In this document: positions 48,075-60,227 of the stretch, piece by piece | Layout: every line of letters starts with the position of its first letter | Numbering within the stretch: position 1 is the stretch's first letter | Assembly: GCF_000143535.2 (NCBI RefSeq) | Contig: NC_037323.1 | Span: 992,001 to 1,056,000 of the forward strand | Direction: 5' to 3' | Origin: Botrytis cinerea B05.10 | Lineage: Eukaryota > Ascomycota > Leotiomycetes > Helotiales > Sclerotiniaceae | Length of the DNA: 64,000 nt | Made by a program: the position numbers and the translations under genes | The notes under the pieces: generated by a model | Databases searched by the model: none | Told to the model about the DNA's origin: nothing | The model's input: only the letters and a program-made list of their open reading frames with translations

Positions 48075-50225
48075 TCCGAGCCATTCAAGAGAACTACAGT
48101 GCGAATCGTAGATGTGTGGAAATAAATATGTTGCACTACTAAGCTGGAGCTGATTAGTATGCGGTATAGAGCTCGGCGGATAGGTTGTGCGATTTTCTGG
48201 GGTTGGAGATGACGGCTGATGGGTTTGATTATTTTAGGGGAGAGGAGGAGGAGGAGGAATGGTAGGGGGGGTATAGGTGGGAAGAGGTGTGTGGTGTGAT
48301 GTGATGTGAAGAGGAGTGTGGTGTGTAGAGGATTACAGATTGACAGGAGTGGGTCTACGATATGTACACCAGCGAGACATGTATAAGCAAAATGTGTTAA
48401 CGATGTATAATGTATCAGCGAGGAGGACCTGATTGGCCTTGTTGAAAATGCCTTACCAATGGTTAACCGACATATTAGCCACGGAAAGCCAAGTTGGAAG
48501 CATAGATAAAGACTAAATTTCGTTATTTCATTATTCATGTGATATTTTTCGTTGTAGAATAATAGGTATACTATGGAACACACACGCACATAATGGATAT
48601 GTATATCTCTCATAGCTTGGGGGTTTTGAAAGTAGCATCCAATGTATGACAACTGCTGGTCATGATTTAAAGTATAAGCATGAGTAGGGGTTTGATTGGG
48701 GAAAAAATGAGACTTGTGACATCAAGGCTCTGGATTTTAACAGAAAATGGAGGGTCGAATGCCGTGTGGTAACGCATCGAATTATTACTTGTGGTATATA
48801 AATGGCAAGAGCTTTCAAGGGAATGAATATATCATCTGACAATATTGATATATTGTGTTTGATTGCAATGTAAAGTGTCCAAGTCGAAAGCTAGGAAACA
48901 AAACATAACACGACACGGAGCAAGCAGAATGACCCCCAGAACCTTCTCCCCCAAGAAGGATTATACAGTAGCGTGAAACCTCAGAGATAGTTTGTATAAT
49001 TAGAATTATCAAATTGTCAACCATGATACCCGAAAAGAGAAAGAAAAAAAAAGTGGGGGATGCGATGATAGCCGTCCTCTCCAACTATGTGTCGATCATG
49101 AAGTTGTTTAGTACATTCAGCTTGCTCGCTAGTACGAATAAGCTTTTTCGAACAAACTTTCAATATAACTCAGCTGCCCATCATCATTTTTGCAATAGAG
49201 AAGTGCAAGCAATTCAAGGATTTGACTTTGAGATACCTGGAAAAGTTAATACTGACATCATTCATGCTGGCGCCTAAGAACTGCTAAAAAATACCTCTCT
49301 CGGATAGAACAAACTCTGATTGGCTGTTTTTCCCGTAGTGCAGTCCGTCAAAATGATTTTTTAAATTAAGCCAATTTAAAGCAGTCGCCGGACGAAGAGA
49401 ATGAAAAATCATTACAGGATGAAGTTTGAGGATCTGGCTTTGCTTCGCTTAAATACACCTCGAAAACCTCAAGAGATCTAGACTTGTTGCGAAGATCAAA
49501 CCCACCTCCCTTACCTATCACATATTTAAAGTCTGTGAAAGCGTTGAATTCTCCCCATAAACTTGCACATTTAAGAATACTGATTTTTTCTTAGCACATG
49601 TAATGCTCCTCACGCAACTAAATAAGACTCACGCGAAGCATTAGTTGACGCCAAGAAGAGTCCAGTAACTTAATGACTTGCAGAATAGTCACTACGGTAG
49701 CGTAGACATAACACTATAATGATGCCACGATTCGAAGATCGAATTCCCTCAAAACATATAAATTAAACCTTCAATCCTGCAATAGTCTTTCCTGAAACGC
49801 ACTTTGATACATACAAAGCTCATAACACTTGTTATTGAGCCTTCCCGAAAAACATAAGAACAGAAAACATACACACTTACCTACATTGTGGGAACCCAAT
49901 AAACCATACACCAAACATAATCGACAGTAACAACTTCGACTTCGGATAGTAGCACCAATCAATCAATCGAAACACATTTTGATTTTCCAAGATACAAATA
50001 CCATTTCAAGGTGAAAGTGTTGAATATCAAATCGCAAAATCACAACCAATCAGCCAAAAGCAACTCGCAACACCACATATCCAACCAGTCCTAAGCAACT
50101 TTCAACACTACTGACTCTTTCAATCAAACGCAATTACCCAAAAAGCAGCCTCTATCGCAAAACCTACTAATCAACCAAAAGCACCACTTCCCAAGCAACT
50201 TCCACGCAACAACTTTGAAGTGAAA
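48075..50225. other. Intergenic before the MFS transporter gene
   Basis: G-rich on the + strand near 48.2-48.4 kb, then mixed, then A/C-rich from 49.9 to 50.2 kb as the transporter leader. The 204-codon minus-strand frame at 48038-48652 shows no conserved feature and much simple sequence, and I do not call it. No RNA gene was recognised. Confidence 0.5.
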
Positions 50226-52228
50226 ATGAAGTTTCTCGGTCTGCGAATTAGGGAACCAAAGCCCGAATATCTGGATGCTACTAAGCCTATAGATCACATT
50301 AGGCAGCTCCGTGATGCCCCCAAAAGGAAGAGTCGACCAATTGAGGATGGCCTGGACAGACAAGAGAGTGATGGAAGTTTGCCATCATCAGGTGTAAGCA
50401 GCCAGGAAAATGCAGATAGCTCGGCACCGATAATCGCACGTACGATAGAAGACCTGAGGGATGTTATTGGAGGAGCTGGGTCATCAGCTTCGAACTTGGA
50501 ATGTTTGTTGTTAATCTTATAAGTTATCGGATAGAATATGCACACTGACTCCCCAATAGTAAAATCTAGAATTTTAGAGCTTGCAATCAGTGATATTGGC
50601 ATGGGGAAGTATCAATGGTGCTTATTTGTACTATGTGGTATGGGATGGGCGGCGGATAAGTATATTACTCCCCCATTTCCTGAAAATGATAGAACCTGAT
50701 AAAAATTAGTCTTTGGCTCCAGGGAGTAGCGTTAATCCTCCCTACCTCCTCTATTGCTTATGGTGTATCTGACCAACATGTTCGGTACGCCACTCTCGCC
50801 TTGAATGTTGGACTGTCACTTGGCGCTATTGGCTGGGGTTTTGGATCGGACAGAATAGGGAGAAGACTAGGTTTCAACTCAACATTAGTCATTGCTGGAA
50901 TATTTGCCTTCTTGACAGGAAATGCACCGAGCTTCATTGCTGAGGCAGCTTTTCTCGGAGCAATTGGACTTGGAGTAGGAGGTAGCCTACCGGTGGATGG
51001 AACTATGTTTGTACGTCGACATTCTCAAAATAGAGCCCCGTCTCATTCCGGGCATTGCGTCTGTTCAATATTTCAAGGTGTCGCTTGCTGATGTTTTACT
51101 AGCTTGAATTTCTACCACACAAAGATCGGATTTACTTGACACTTCTGTCGGTATGGTGGCCAATTGGGCAGGTTGTGGCTTCACTTTTTGCATGGCTCTT
51201 CCTTGGATCAAACTTTGAAGCAACGCGTGGTCTAAGACTTTTCTTGTACACCATGGGCTCTATAACTTTGGCAATGGCTATCTCTCGCTGGTTGTTTGAT
51301 AGTATAGAGTCGCCGAAATTCCTCCTCGCCTCGAACAGGCAAGCAGAGGCTGTAAGATCTGTTCGTGCACTGGCGCATAAGAACGGTACCAAAACGTGGC
51401 TCACCGAAGAAATCCTCAACGAGATAGGAGGAACAGCAGAGGTGACCGATGTAGTGAAGTCAAGCAGCATGGTACGGGCACGTCAAGCGATTGCGTCTTT
51501 TGGACCAGAAACAAAAAAGCAGATCTCTCCACTGTTTGGAAACGCTGAATTGGGTGTAAATACTGTAAGTTGTGTATTCAGTATCCCCATTCTCCAATTT
51601 TGATTTTAATTTTAATTAGGTTCTATTGTGGATCATTTGGCTTTGTATTGGAATAGGATATCCATTGTTCAATTCCTTCTTGCCACAGTATTTGAAAGGC
51701 GGCAACAAATCTGAAAGCGAATCCGACACTTATCGAAATTACTTGATAATCAGTACAGCCGCTGTCCCTGGGTCCCTTTTGGCTTGCTATATTGTCAACG
51801 TGGCCGGCCGTAAGAGACCAATGGCCTTTGCAACGATGATTGCCGGAGTTTGTTTCTTTCTCTTCACCCTTCGCAATGACAGCAGCTTTCAACTTGGCTT
51901 CGGTTGCGCAGCATCATTTTTCCAAAATATCATGTTTGGAATCCTTTAGTGAGTCTATCAGCTCTATCGACGCGAAATTTGTTATGTTGTACTAACAACA
52001 TGCAGTGCATATACTCCAGAAACCTTCCCCGGATCCAGTAGAGGAACCGGTTGTGGTATTGCCCATTCATTGAATAGACTTGGTGGAATAATTGCTCCTC
52101 TCATCGCAGCGAATGTTGGAGCATCTAATCCAAGCATCCCTATTTACGTCAGTGGCAGTTTGATTATCTCAGCATTTTTGGCCATGTGTTGTCTGAGAAT
52201 AGAAACGCAGAATAGACAGTCGTTGTAA
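50226..52228 (+). CDS. Major facilitator superfamily transporter, sugar/SV2-like
   Basis: A 12-helix secondary transporter of the plasma or organelle membrane; the substrate is unknown. Six exons: 50226-50502, 50560-50659, 50710-51010, 51103-51564, 51620-51948 and 52006-52228, giving 563 residues. The first ~115 residues are a cytosolic tail. Helix 1 begins near WCLFVLCGMGWAADNLWLQG. The motif A equivalent in loop 2-3 is GFGSDRIGRRLG, with a half-copy NVAGRKRP in loop 8-9. YTPETFPGSSRGTG is the family motif before helix 11. A central loop at about 300-365 is hydrophilic. The first intron uses a weak donor GTTTGT, so the junction after residue 92 is the least certain; other introns have good signals and CTAAC-like branch sites. 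Similar to fungal MFS proteins of the sugar/inorganic-phosphate and SV2-related type. Confidence 0.9.
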
Positions 52229-53043
52229 GAGGGTTGCACTGTAGGGGACAGTCCACGTACACCAAGCGTACTCATTAGTTAGAACAAATTCAATGTACGA
52301 CATAATTCAGATGTGCTACAAATTGAATGTGCCACACGGCGATAGAGAGCCCAGTTCTTGACCATATGACTGCAGAAACCCGACATTAAACATTCTGATC
52401 TCTACCAGTCTTTCCATTGCCAGCTTCGATGGCCCATGATTCTTCCCTACCTCCAATCTTCACAATGAAGATTCGAATAGAATGTCAGACGGCCTGGTAG
52501 ATAATATTGAAGTCTTTGATCTTCTGCTCTGCCACTGCATTCATGGATCTTATATCGATCATGTCAATCCAACAACTTCTGCGGGATGAAGTCTGATTAA
52601 GGTAAATAGCAGGGATGGGAGATGTGGGCTGACGGACAAGCTACAAGAAACCCCCGGTGAGCTGAGCGTCATTCCTAAAACAGCATCATCTTGCATAGCG
52701 CACAGGGCTGTGTGAACTACCAAGTAGCTTTCTGCAAAGAATGGATGGACCGTCTTCCACACATGCTCCGTACATAAATTAATTGCCCATCAACAAGCGT
52801 ATTCGGAGTCCTCGGATCTCGTATTTAATTGTACGAAACGTCTGCAAACACCAAAGAAATTCGGACGCGCAGTCTCAATCAAGGGCAACGAGGCTGAGCA
52901 CTTGAAACTTGCCTAGCCACAAATCATCCAACAGTGCGAACAGTACGAAGCCGTGGGAAAGCTTTCAAAGGTCATTCATTTCCCCTAATCAAATACTAAT
53001 CTTCAAACTGTTATTTCGCACCATATAATTTAGTGACCAAAAA
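52229..53043. other. Intergenic between transporter and arrestin genes
   Basis: This 815-bp stretch holds the transporter 3' UTR and the promoter of the arrestin gene, both on the + strand. No open frame of note; the 52559-52762 (-) frame is not convincing. Confidence 0.5.
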
Positions 53044-54572
53044 ATGTCCGTTCGAATACACCTCGACAATCCCCACAGCTTTTACACGAATCTCGATTTC
53101 ATCAGCGGCAGAGTTATTCTGAATCTTACAAGTGATGAAGCGGTTAGCAGGATAGTTGTGAAGGTCGAGGGGGAGAGCAAAACCCGTCTATCGAGACCAC
53201 CCGAAATGTTATATACACATGGACCCAACAATCCTCCTGCACTTTATTCGAGGCGAGATAGGCAGGAAATATGTCAGGAGAACCACAAGATTCTATACAA
53301 GGTCGCAGAAGTGTTTCCCAACAAAGCAATCGTCAATTCATATACACTGAGGGCAGGGCAACATGAATATCCTTTCCGCATCAAGTTGCCTATCAACAAT
53401 GGCTGCCATGATCCGGCCTCGCAACAAATGGGTCCTGGTAGCGGGTTTGGAGGTCTTGGAATCCAGGGCATGCAACAGATGCAGTATACACATGTTAAAA
53501 AGACATTACCTCCTTCACTTACTGGATTTCCGGGAGAAGCCGAGATAAGATATTATGTCAAAGTTACTGTACAAAGACCCTCAATGTTTAAGGAGAATAG
53601 AAGATCAACAATTGGATTTAAGTTTCTACCAATCGAAGCTCCAAGGCCTCCAAAAACTACGAACGAAGCGTTTGCAAAACGGCCGTATATGTTCCAAAAT
53701 GGAGGACCAGCCTATGCGAAAAAAGGTCTGTTCTCGAAGAAACCCAAACAGCTATCAAATACGTCCCCACAAGGAGAAGTCGATGCTAGACTACCCAGTC
53801 CTCCTATTTTAACTTGCAATAAGCCTTTACCAATGAGGATTCTCCTTAGAAAAACCGAGACAAGCCCTGAACATGTATTTCTCATGTCTCTGCAAGTAAA
53901 TCTGATCGGTACCACTGAAGTAAAGGCTTCAGATGTTATCAGAGTTGAAACAAGTACTTGGGTTGTGATGAGTTTGACTGGGCTATCCATCCCTATTGGA
54001 TCACCAGACGATCCGATCGGTACTGAGACAGCCATAGATAGTAAATTGTGGAATGCAATCCCTCTACCAAACACCGTTGCCCCTTCATTTGTCACTTGCA
54101 ATCTTGCTCGTCGATATGAACTTGAGGCGAGGATTGGATTAGGCTATGGCTACCCAGGAGAAATTCAGGTATGTCTTATAATGAATTACCCCCCGGAATA
54201 CGAGAACAAAACTAACAAACTCAGTCGCAAACAATATCAATTCCTCTTAGATTCAAAATTGAAATCTTCTCTGGCATAGAACCACCAGCGGCACTTTTAG
54301 ACGCCATGACAGCTCATCCCCCTATTCCAGTAAGACCTCCAGTCAACACAGCTCCGCCACCTTTTGATCCAGCATTTCCACCTCAAGTTGGAACGCCAGG
54401 GGCACCGGCTCTAGACGATGCTCCGCCTTCTTATGAAGATGCTTTGGCGGAAGATATTACCCAGGCGAATGGCACTTCGAGGCCTGCGTATAGTGGCGTT
54501 ACGAACGAAAATGCGCCGGGCATCGATGAGAAGGGGGGTTTGAGTAATGGGCACCAAAAAGGCGAGGCTTAG
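53044..54572 (+). CDS. Arrestin-like adaptor with a PPxY motif
   Basis: Fungal arrestin-related trafficking adaptors recruit the Nedd4-type ubiquitin ligase Rsp5 to membrane transporters for endocytosis. Two exons, 53044-54168 and 54225-54572, give 490 residues. The N-terminal arrestin fold begins at residue 1 (MSVRIHLDNPHSFYTNLDFI) and its second half ends around 390 (TISIPLRFKIEIF). A YPFRIKLP block is typical of the first half. Inserts rich in G/Q lie at about 127-150. The C-terminal tail is Pro-rich and contains PPSYEDAL with PPSY at 442-445, a PPxY ligand for WW domains. Its target is unknown. The MFS transporter upstream is a neighbour by position; no functional link is implied. Class assignment is strong. 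Confidence 0.9.
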
Positions 54573-55716
54573 TGTACAGGCTGATATTGTGGAGATGGTT
54601 AAATGCCCCTTCGTTCTCAGCGATGACAAAAAGCAACCAATCAAGGCGTACAGGAAGTTGTTGAATCATTTAATATCTAATAAGCTGCCAAACTAACGAA
54701 CTTTGGTTGCATACTTACTAAATTACGTCGAAGTTCAAAAATCTAAGCTCCGGGCGGAGTTTAATAAAAGTCCAGTGCTCACCGATATTAATCAACATTG
54801 TAGTTGTCACGTACTACCGATACGTCATGGAATATTTATGATATATCGAGGGAGGTAGCATTGGAAGACATGTAAATATGCTTCATTATGGCAAGGAAAG
54901 AAAGGATACCTAGAGCGTGGAAAATTCACAGGACAGGCAGACTGGTAAACCAGTACAGCTTTAGGATGGGGGAAATCGGAAGAGAGAAAGAGATGAGATG
55001 TTAATTACCAATGAATTATGCTTGAAAACGAAACACAAAATCATTTGGAGATACAGAGGGCAAGTGAAGGAGGCTTTAGTTTTCTACTATAGGTGAGGAT
55101 GGGAGATATTTTCAACTGTTCAACCAGAGGGAACATTTGACATGTACAACTCTTGACCATCAAATAATACTGAATTTTGGAAGATGGTGTATCCAGATAT
55201 TTTCCCACCTGCCTGCATGAATCTCATTCACAATTCTTTCTTTAAATATACTTTTACACATCCATTCTTATTAGAGTGTACATTCCATCTCACCTCGTTC
55301 AGCCCATCCCACTCGTTTTCTCCCTCTTCCTCTTCCTCTCACAGAAGTTAAACTTGAAGGACTATGTTAACTTGATCCAACTCCAAAACCATCCAGGAAT
55401 CAGTTGAGAACTATAAAAGGCGATATCATACATAACACTAGCATACAGATCCACGCTCTGTTTACATATATATTTAGTCATTTCAATATTCTTCGCTTCG
55501 CGTAATAATACTGTGAAGTGGATATATTCAAATGATCTCGGATTTGGGGTGACATTGATTATGTACGTATGTCACTATGTATTTGAGCTTTTGGTTTGCC
55601 GTCAAAATATTGAAAACGGAAAGCACAGTCAATTTAAATATGGATCATGTGAGCCTTCCTCAATGTGTCTTCTAGACATTCCCCTACGCCAGGTTTGCCA
55701 ACCTTCCCAGGAATCG
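54573..55716. other. Convergent 3' region, arrestin and PPIL4 genes
   Basis: Two genes converge here; both 3' UTRs are expected. Plus-strand open frames over 55513-56125 are antisense shadows of the PPIL4 Arg/Asp-rich tail. Confidence 0.55.
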
Positions 55717-57232
55717 CTATCGCCGTCTGTAGTCATCTCGCGGGCCTCGGTCGCTTCTATACCTATCACGGTCATCATATCTGCCCCTGTCCCTCCGGTC
55801 CCTATCATCATATCTGCCTCCCCTGTTGCGACCACCATCTCGTCGATCATCCCGAGAACTATAATCTCTCTTCTCCTCACGTGGACTTTTGCTTCTTTCT
55901 CTCCTATTCTCATCGGGTTTTCCTTCCTTTTCATGTCTCTTCCTCAGCTCATCCTCATCAATAACCATGCCGTACCTGTCCCTTCTTGGCCCCGAGCTAT
56001 ATTCCGCATTTCTGTACTGTCTCTTCTTCTCCAGTCCACTGACACCACCAAAGCCGCCACCCCCTTGTCTTCGCTTCGAATTTGTTGCCGTTCGCCAGGT
56101 ATCAGATAGCTTCGATACACTTTGAGAAAAGTCGACATGGATTCTGTGATCGTCTATGAGAACGCCTTGCATTTTGAAGTATGCTTGTTCGCAAGATTTT
56201 TCGTCCTCATATTCGATAAAAGCATATTGTAAGCTATCCCCGGTTCGTTTATCTCGGATCACCTCGCAAGAGAGGATTTTGCCAAAGCGACTGAAAATAA
56301 GTTCGAGGTCCTCATCTGAGAATAGAAGGTTAGCATCAGAATAATAATCAATGTAAATCATGGGAATTACCTGTGGTAACCGGATTAAGCTTGCACACAA
56401 AAAGAACATTCTCCGGTGGTTTGACTTCTGCAAAAGGAAGATCTCCAACCATCTCCAAAGTCAATGCTTGCGCTCGTGCTTCCCGCTCTCGTCGCCGTTT
56501 CTCAACAGCTTCAGCATCTGTCTCTTCGTTCAAATCGTCATCTTCACCAATGCGAACCGTAGCTAGTTGCGCTTTGGAAGGTACAGGACTCTCCGGAGGT
56601 TCGACAAGACCCGCTGGGTCATCATAAGGATCATCTAAGATAACTGTGTGCTTGATTCGGATGTCCACCAAAGGCCGTCCTTTATCGTCGCAAAATGAAT
56701 CGTTGATTTTCTCGAGCGCATCGAATCCTTCTACCACTTTACCAAATATAGCTGCCTTGCCATCCAGATAGTCTAGATCATCTCCCAAACTGATTATGAA
56801 TTGACTTCCTGCGAGACGCTCATCCGGATCTCTTGTCGACGGCGCGGTCGCCATACTAACAGTTCCCCTCTCCGCATGCTTTAATTTTGGGTGAAAATCT
56901 GCCTTGAATGTCTTTTTCGCCGGTCCTTCTAATAAACCCCATATCGAGCTTCCTCCATCGCTATCTTTCGAATCAGGTCCTATCGGATCGCCCGTTTGGC
57001 ACGAGAAATTCTTCTGGACGCCATAGATCGGAGAAAAATTGTAATATTTGATTTTGCAGAGCTTCAAGAAGCTAGATTACCGCGATCATCTTAGTATCTA
57101 TGTGTTCAGCTACTTCATAAGACATGGGGAGGCATTGGGATTCAAGACTTACTTTTCACAAAGTTTAGGGGAATAATCGACCAATAGGTCAATAACAATA
57201 TCACCGGCAGATGTCTCAAGAAGAACACTCAT
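55717..57232 (-). CDS. PPIL4: Cyclophilin-RRM peptidyl-prolyl isomerase, PPIL4 type
   Basis: A nuclear cyclophilin with an RNA-recognition motif, related to human PPIL4 and plant CYP59, and associated with spliceosomal and transcription complexes. Three exons: 57153-57232, 56371-57071 and 55717-56315, giving 459 residues. The cyclophilin domain covers about 1-165: [47 protein letters not shown], then [19 protein letters not shown]. An acidic linker with [10 protein letters not shown] follows. The RRM is at about 245-325, with RNP2-like NVLFVCKL and RNP1-like LQYAFIEY; the last intron interrupts it. The tail is RD/RS-rich (RDRYRSDRG). The human catalytic arginine and tryptophan of classical cyclophilins are not conserved in this subfamily. 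Identity is secure. Confidence 0.94.
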
Positions 57233-60227
57233 GATTGTTCAATAATACTGGTGCCGGGTTGTGAAGCTGTGATGCAGGTAAGTTGATCATTGCACAAGCG
57301 CGGAACCGCGGCTAAAATACAGGACCGTCACTTTGCGAAACTGAAAGCGCAAATCACCAATCACAGCAGTATGGCGGTCTAGCTTCTTTTTTTTTTCATA
57401 TAGATATAACAGTCCTTTCCGAGTGGTCGACTGAGCTCCTGTATACTTGATATCATATTCAACAACTTCATCATTGAACTACCTATTGTCCCCGCTCTCA
57501 AAAGCCATGTTAGAAAGGGAGATTTCTCCATTCATATCCAGCATAACATAAATTACTTGGACTCTAGCTAAGTAAAGCACGGCATAATTGATTCAATTGA
57601 TTCAATCCCCGAGAAAATATCTGAGTAAGTGAAACACCCTCGAACTCGCTCTTCATCTGACGAAAAAACAGAAACCAGCAACACGCTTTCCTCTACTATC
57701 ACGTGCCACCGCCGCCGAATATTCATCCAATCTTCGCGCGGCTTTGAAGATAGTAGGTGTCGATTGTTGATCAACATGCTGTCGCTAAGAGACTTGTTCT
57801 TCCTATTGGACTCGCAAATTTCGTATCCGAAAGGGCTGCAGACAAAGGGGCGGGTGGATGAAGATAAAACGTCCGAGGAGCCGTTGATAGGTCTCCATTT
57901 TGAGGACATCTATATCTTGATCGCTTCCTGCAGCTCCCACCGCACGGCTGCACCGTAACTTCGGTACTATAGATTACATTTCTTAATGCGATCTGTGCAA
58001 ACACCATTCCCTTTGGCTTCCATCGAGGCAGCGCAACGTCTTGGCCTTCATCTTCGAGGAAAGTGGCTATTACTGTCTGCTCAAGATTCTCAGCCTGCAT
58101 GGGAAGGCGTAACATATCACCACATTTTATTTGAAGCAACATCTATTACCAGGTCATTGGACCTTCAGTGGTTCTCATTGGCTCTCGTCAATGGGTGCGC
58201 AACGGCTACGCGCATGATACAGGCATTGGCAGAGCACGCGAAGCAGCCACCCGTTATGATCTATCAATAACTGCCCATAATTCTCATACTGTTGCATGGT
58301 ATGCACGCTCATGATTTGGTCCACCTCGGGGAAGTATTGACCCCGCCGCATCTTATAAATGATTTCAATGTCACGCAATTATAGAATCAACAAAGAGTAA
58401 GCCGATATCTGATGCCCATGCCAGGGCTTTGATGGCCGATCCTCACGAGTTTACAACTTGGCCGGGCTGTATCTTATCAAAATAGATCTAACACCAAAGT
58501 TCCGGGGGAAACTCAATAGTTTGGTGATACTTCTAATAACTGCTAGATATCTCGATATGTAGCCCTTTACCCCCATAATATGCGCATTTTATGGGACGAC
58601 GATTTTCTCAAAGATCTTGCTTTGAGATACAGAATGGAGGCCGGTAGTCATCGGCATCCCGATGATTGGCTTGCATTTCTCAGTATTTGAAGTGACTAAC
58701 TGGTACGTCTCTATTTCTATGACACCACCACCTCGCACATCATCATCGGTATAACGAAGACTTCACTAGCTTTTTACTCGAATTGGCGCAAAAGTAATTG
58801 TGCGAAGCGACAGAGTCTCTCTTAAGCGTCTGAGCTCAAAACTCTTCATCTGTGATATTCCATCAGTGGTACCAGAATTTACATTGGCGCAATTAAAATG
58901 ATGTTCGCGCCAGTCACGTTGCATTGCCTGAGCATCGCCTTGTTAAAAAAAAAAATCAGATATACTGCCAGCCGTTTTGAATCAGGTTTCCAAAGAGAAT
59001 TGGAACATCCTGCAGAAAGAAGTTATACAACATTGCTTGGTTGTGGCCAAAATTCGGCTAGAAGCAAACAAATTAGAATGAAAATTCGTTAAGCTGGGTT
59101 TGTTTGCTCCAATTCCATTGGGAGAAGCAAAATTTGACTGAATTTGATTGAATGATCATGTAAATCAGGGCTAAAATTTGAAAGGGTTTGAGGTGCCTTT
59201 CTGATAGTGGCGCGTTCAAATGGTGCTGGAATGGTGCTAGGCTTCCAAGGTCTTAACATGGACTTGATTAGGCTTTGCTCTCCTGCATCAAAATATGTGT
59301 TACGCACCCCGTATTGAGAATCTGGGTGCGTATTGACTCTTTTACCTGTAACGAATTGAGGAGCGAAGTAGCGCAAGATTTGAAGAGCAGCGTATGACAA
59401 GCACCAGCGGTGATACATCGTTTGCAGGTTCATAATTGTTCCATAATTCGTATCTTTATTCAATTGTTTGCTGAATTCATTGCAATGCTACCAGGCGTAA
59501 TTGTCGTTATCTGTCATTCACAATGATATGTAGCTCTGTCTAGAAGGAGTAAAGTTACTCCTAGCCTGGTAGGTGTCAAAAAAACATATATGGGGGCCAA
59601 TACGGGAAGCTACATGAATTTCCAAATTTATATGCTACCTAAATGGGAGTTAAGGTGAGCTTACTGAGGCTCATGAGTTCTTTGTTCTACGGTGAAATTG
59701 TTTCAGCTATCGAGACAGTCTCATCATAAATTGAATATTTGCATCCGCCACTGTAAGCTCTGAGGAATTTTAACCCTGAAAGCTAACCAGGAAGCTGGAA
59801 TTTATACCCCAGAATTTATGCTGTTTGCTTAAGTGCCGGAAGTATTTGTCGATCTTCCAAATTGCATCTGCGATGCATAGCTCCGTAAAGGGGCCACAAA
59901 GCTAAATCATTTATTCTGTTTATTTTAATCATATCTCAAGTTTAGCAGTACTAGCATGCAGGAGAATCTTTCATAAAGACAAACATCACAAATTCTGTTG
60001 TGCCCATTATAATATGCTTGCTTTCGCCTGACAGCCCCAGGATTTGATAAACCCCAGGTCCTTGATTCATCTCGGATCCTATTGAAGCTTGACACATTTG
60101 TTTTTGTACACGAGTTGAACCCAACTGCTTTCAAACTCCCAAATTTTCCAAAGATCTTTGAAGGTAAGCCAGGCAGTGCACCGATGAAGGTCTAAATAAC
60201 ATCCGATCTATTACTTATCGAATTCAG
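57233..60227. other. 3 kb divergent region between PPIL4 and Zn2Cys6 genes
   Basis: It contains the promoters of PPIL4 (-) and the Zn2Cys6 factor (+). Open frames 57568-58142 (both strands) and 59089-59463 (-) lack known domains. A possible 5' UTR intron (GTAAGC at 60164 to CAG at 60227) abuts the Zn2Cys6 start codon. No RNA gene recognised. Confidence 0.5.

Noticed and set aside
48038..48652. 204-codon minus-strand frame
   Set aside because: No conserved feature; much is His/Pro/Leu simple sequence; the G-rich + strand there fits a 3' flank.
49720..49770. TTCGAATC-like segment resembling a tRNA T-loop
   Set aside because: No matching acceptor stem, anticodon arm or D-arm could be laid out around it.
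55629..56125. Plus-strand frames antisense to PPIL4
   Set aside because: They are shadows of the Arg/Asp-rich tail of PPIL4.
57290..57320. GCGCGGAACCGCGGC partial palindrome near the PPIL4 start
   Set aside because: Short dyad only; no known operator or RNA structure could be assigned.
57568..58142. Frames on both strands between PPIL4 and the Zn2Cys6 gene
   Set aside because: No domain and no consistent codon pattern; treated as promoter DNA.
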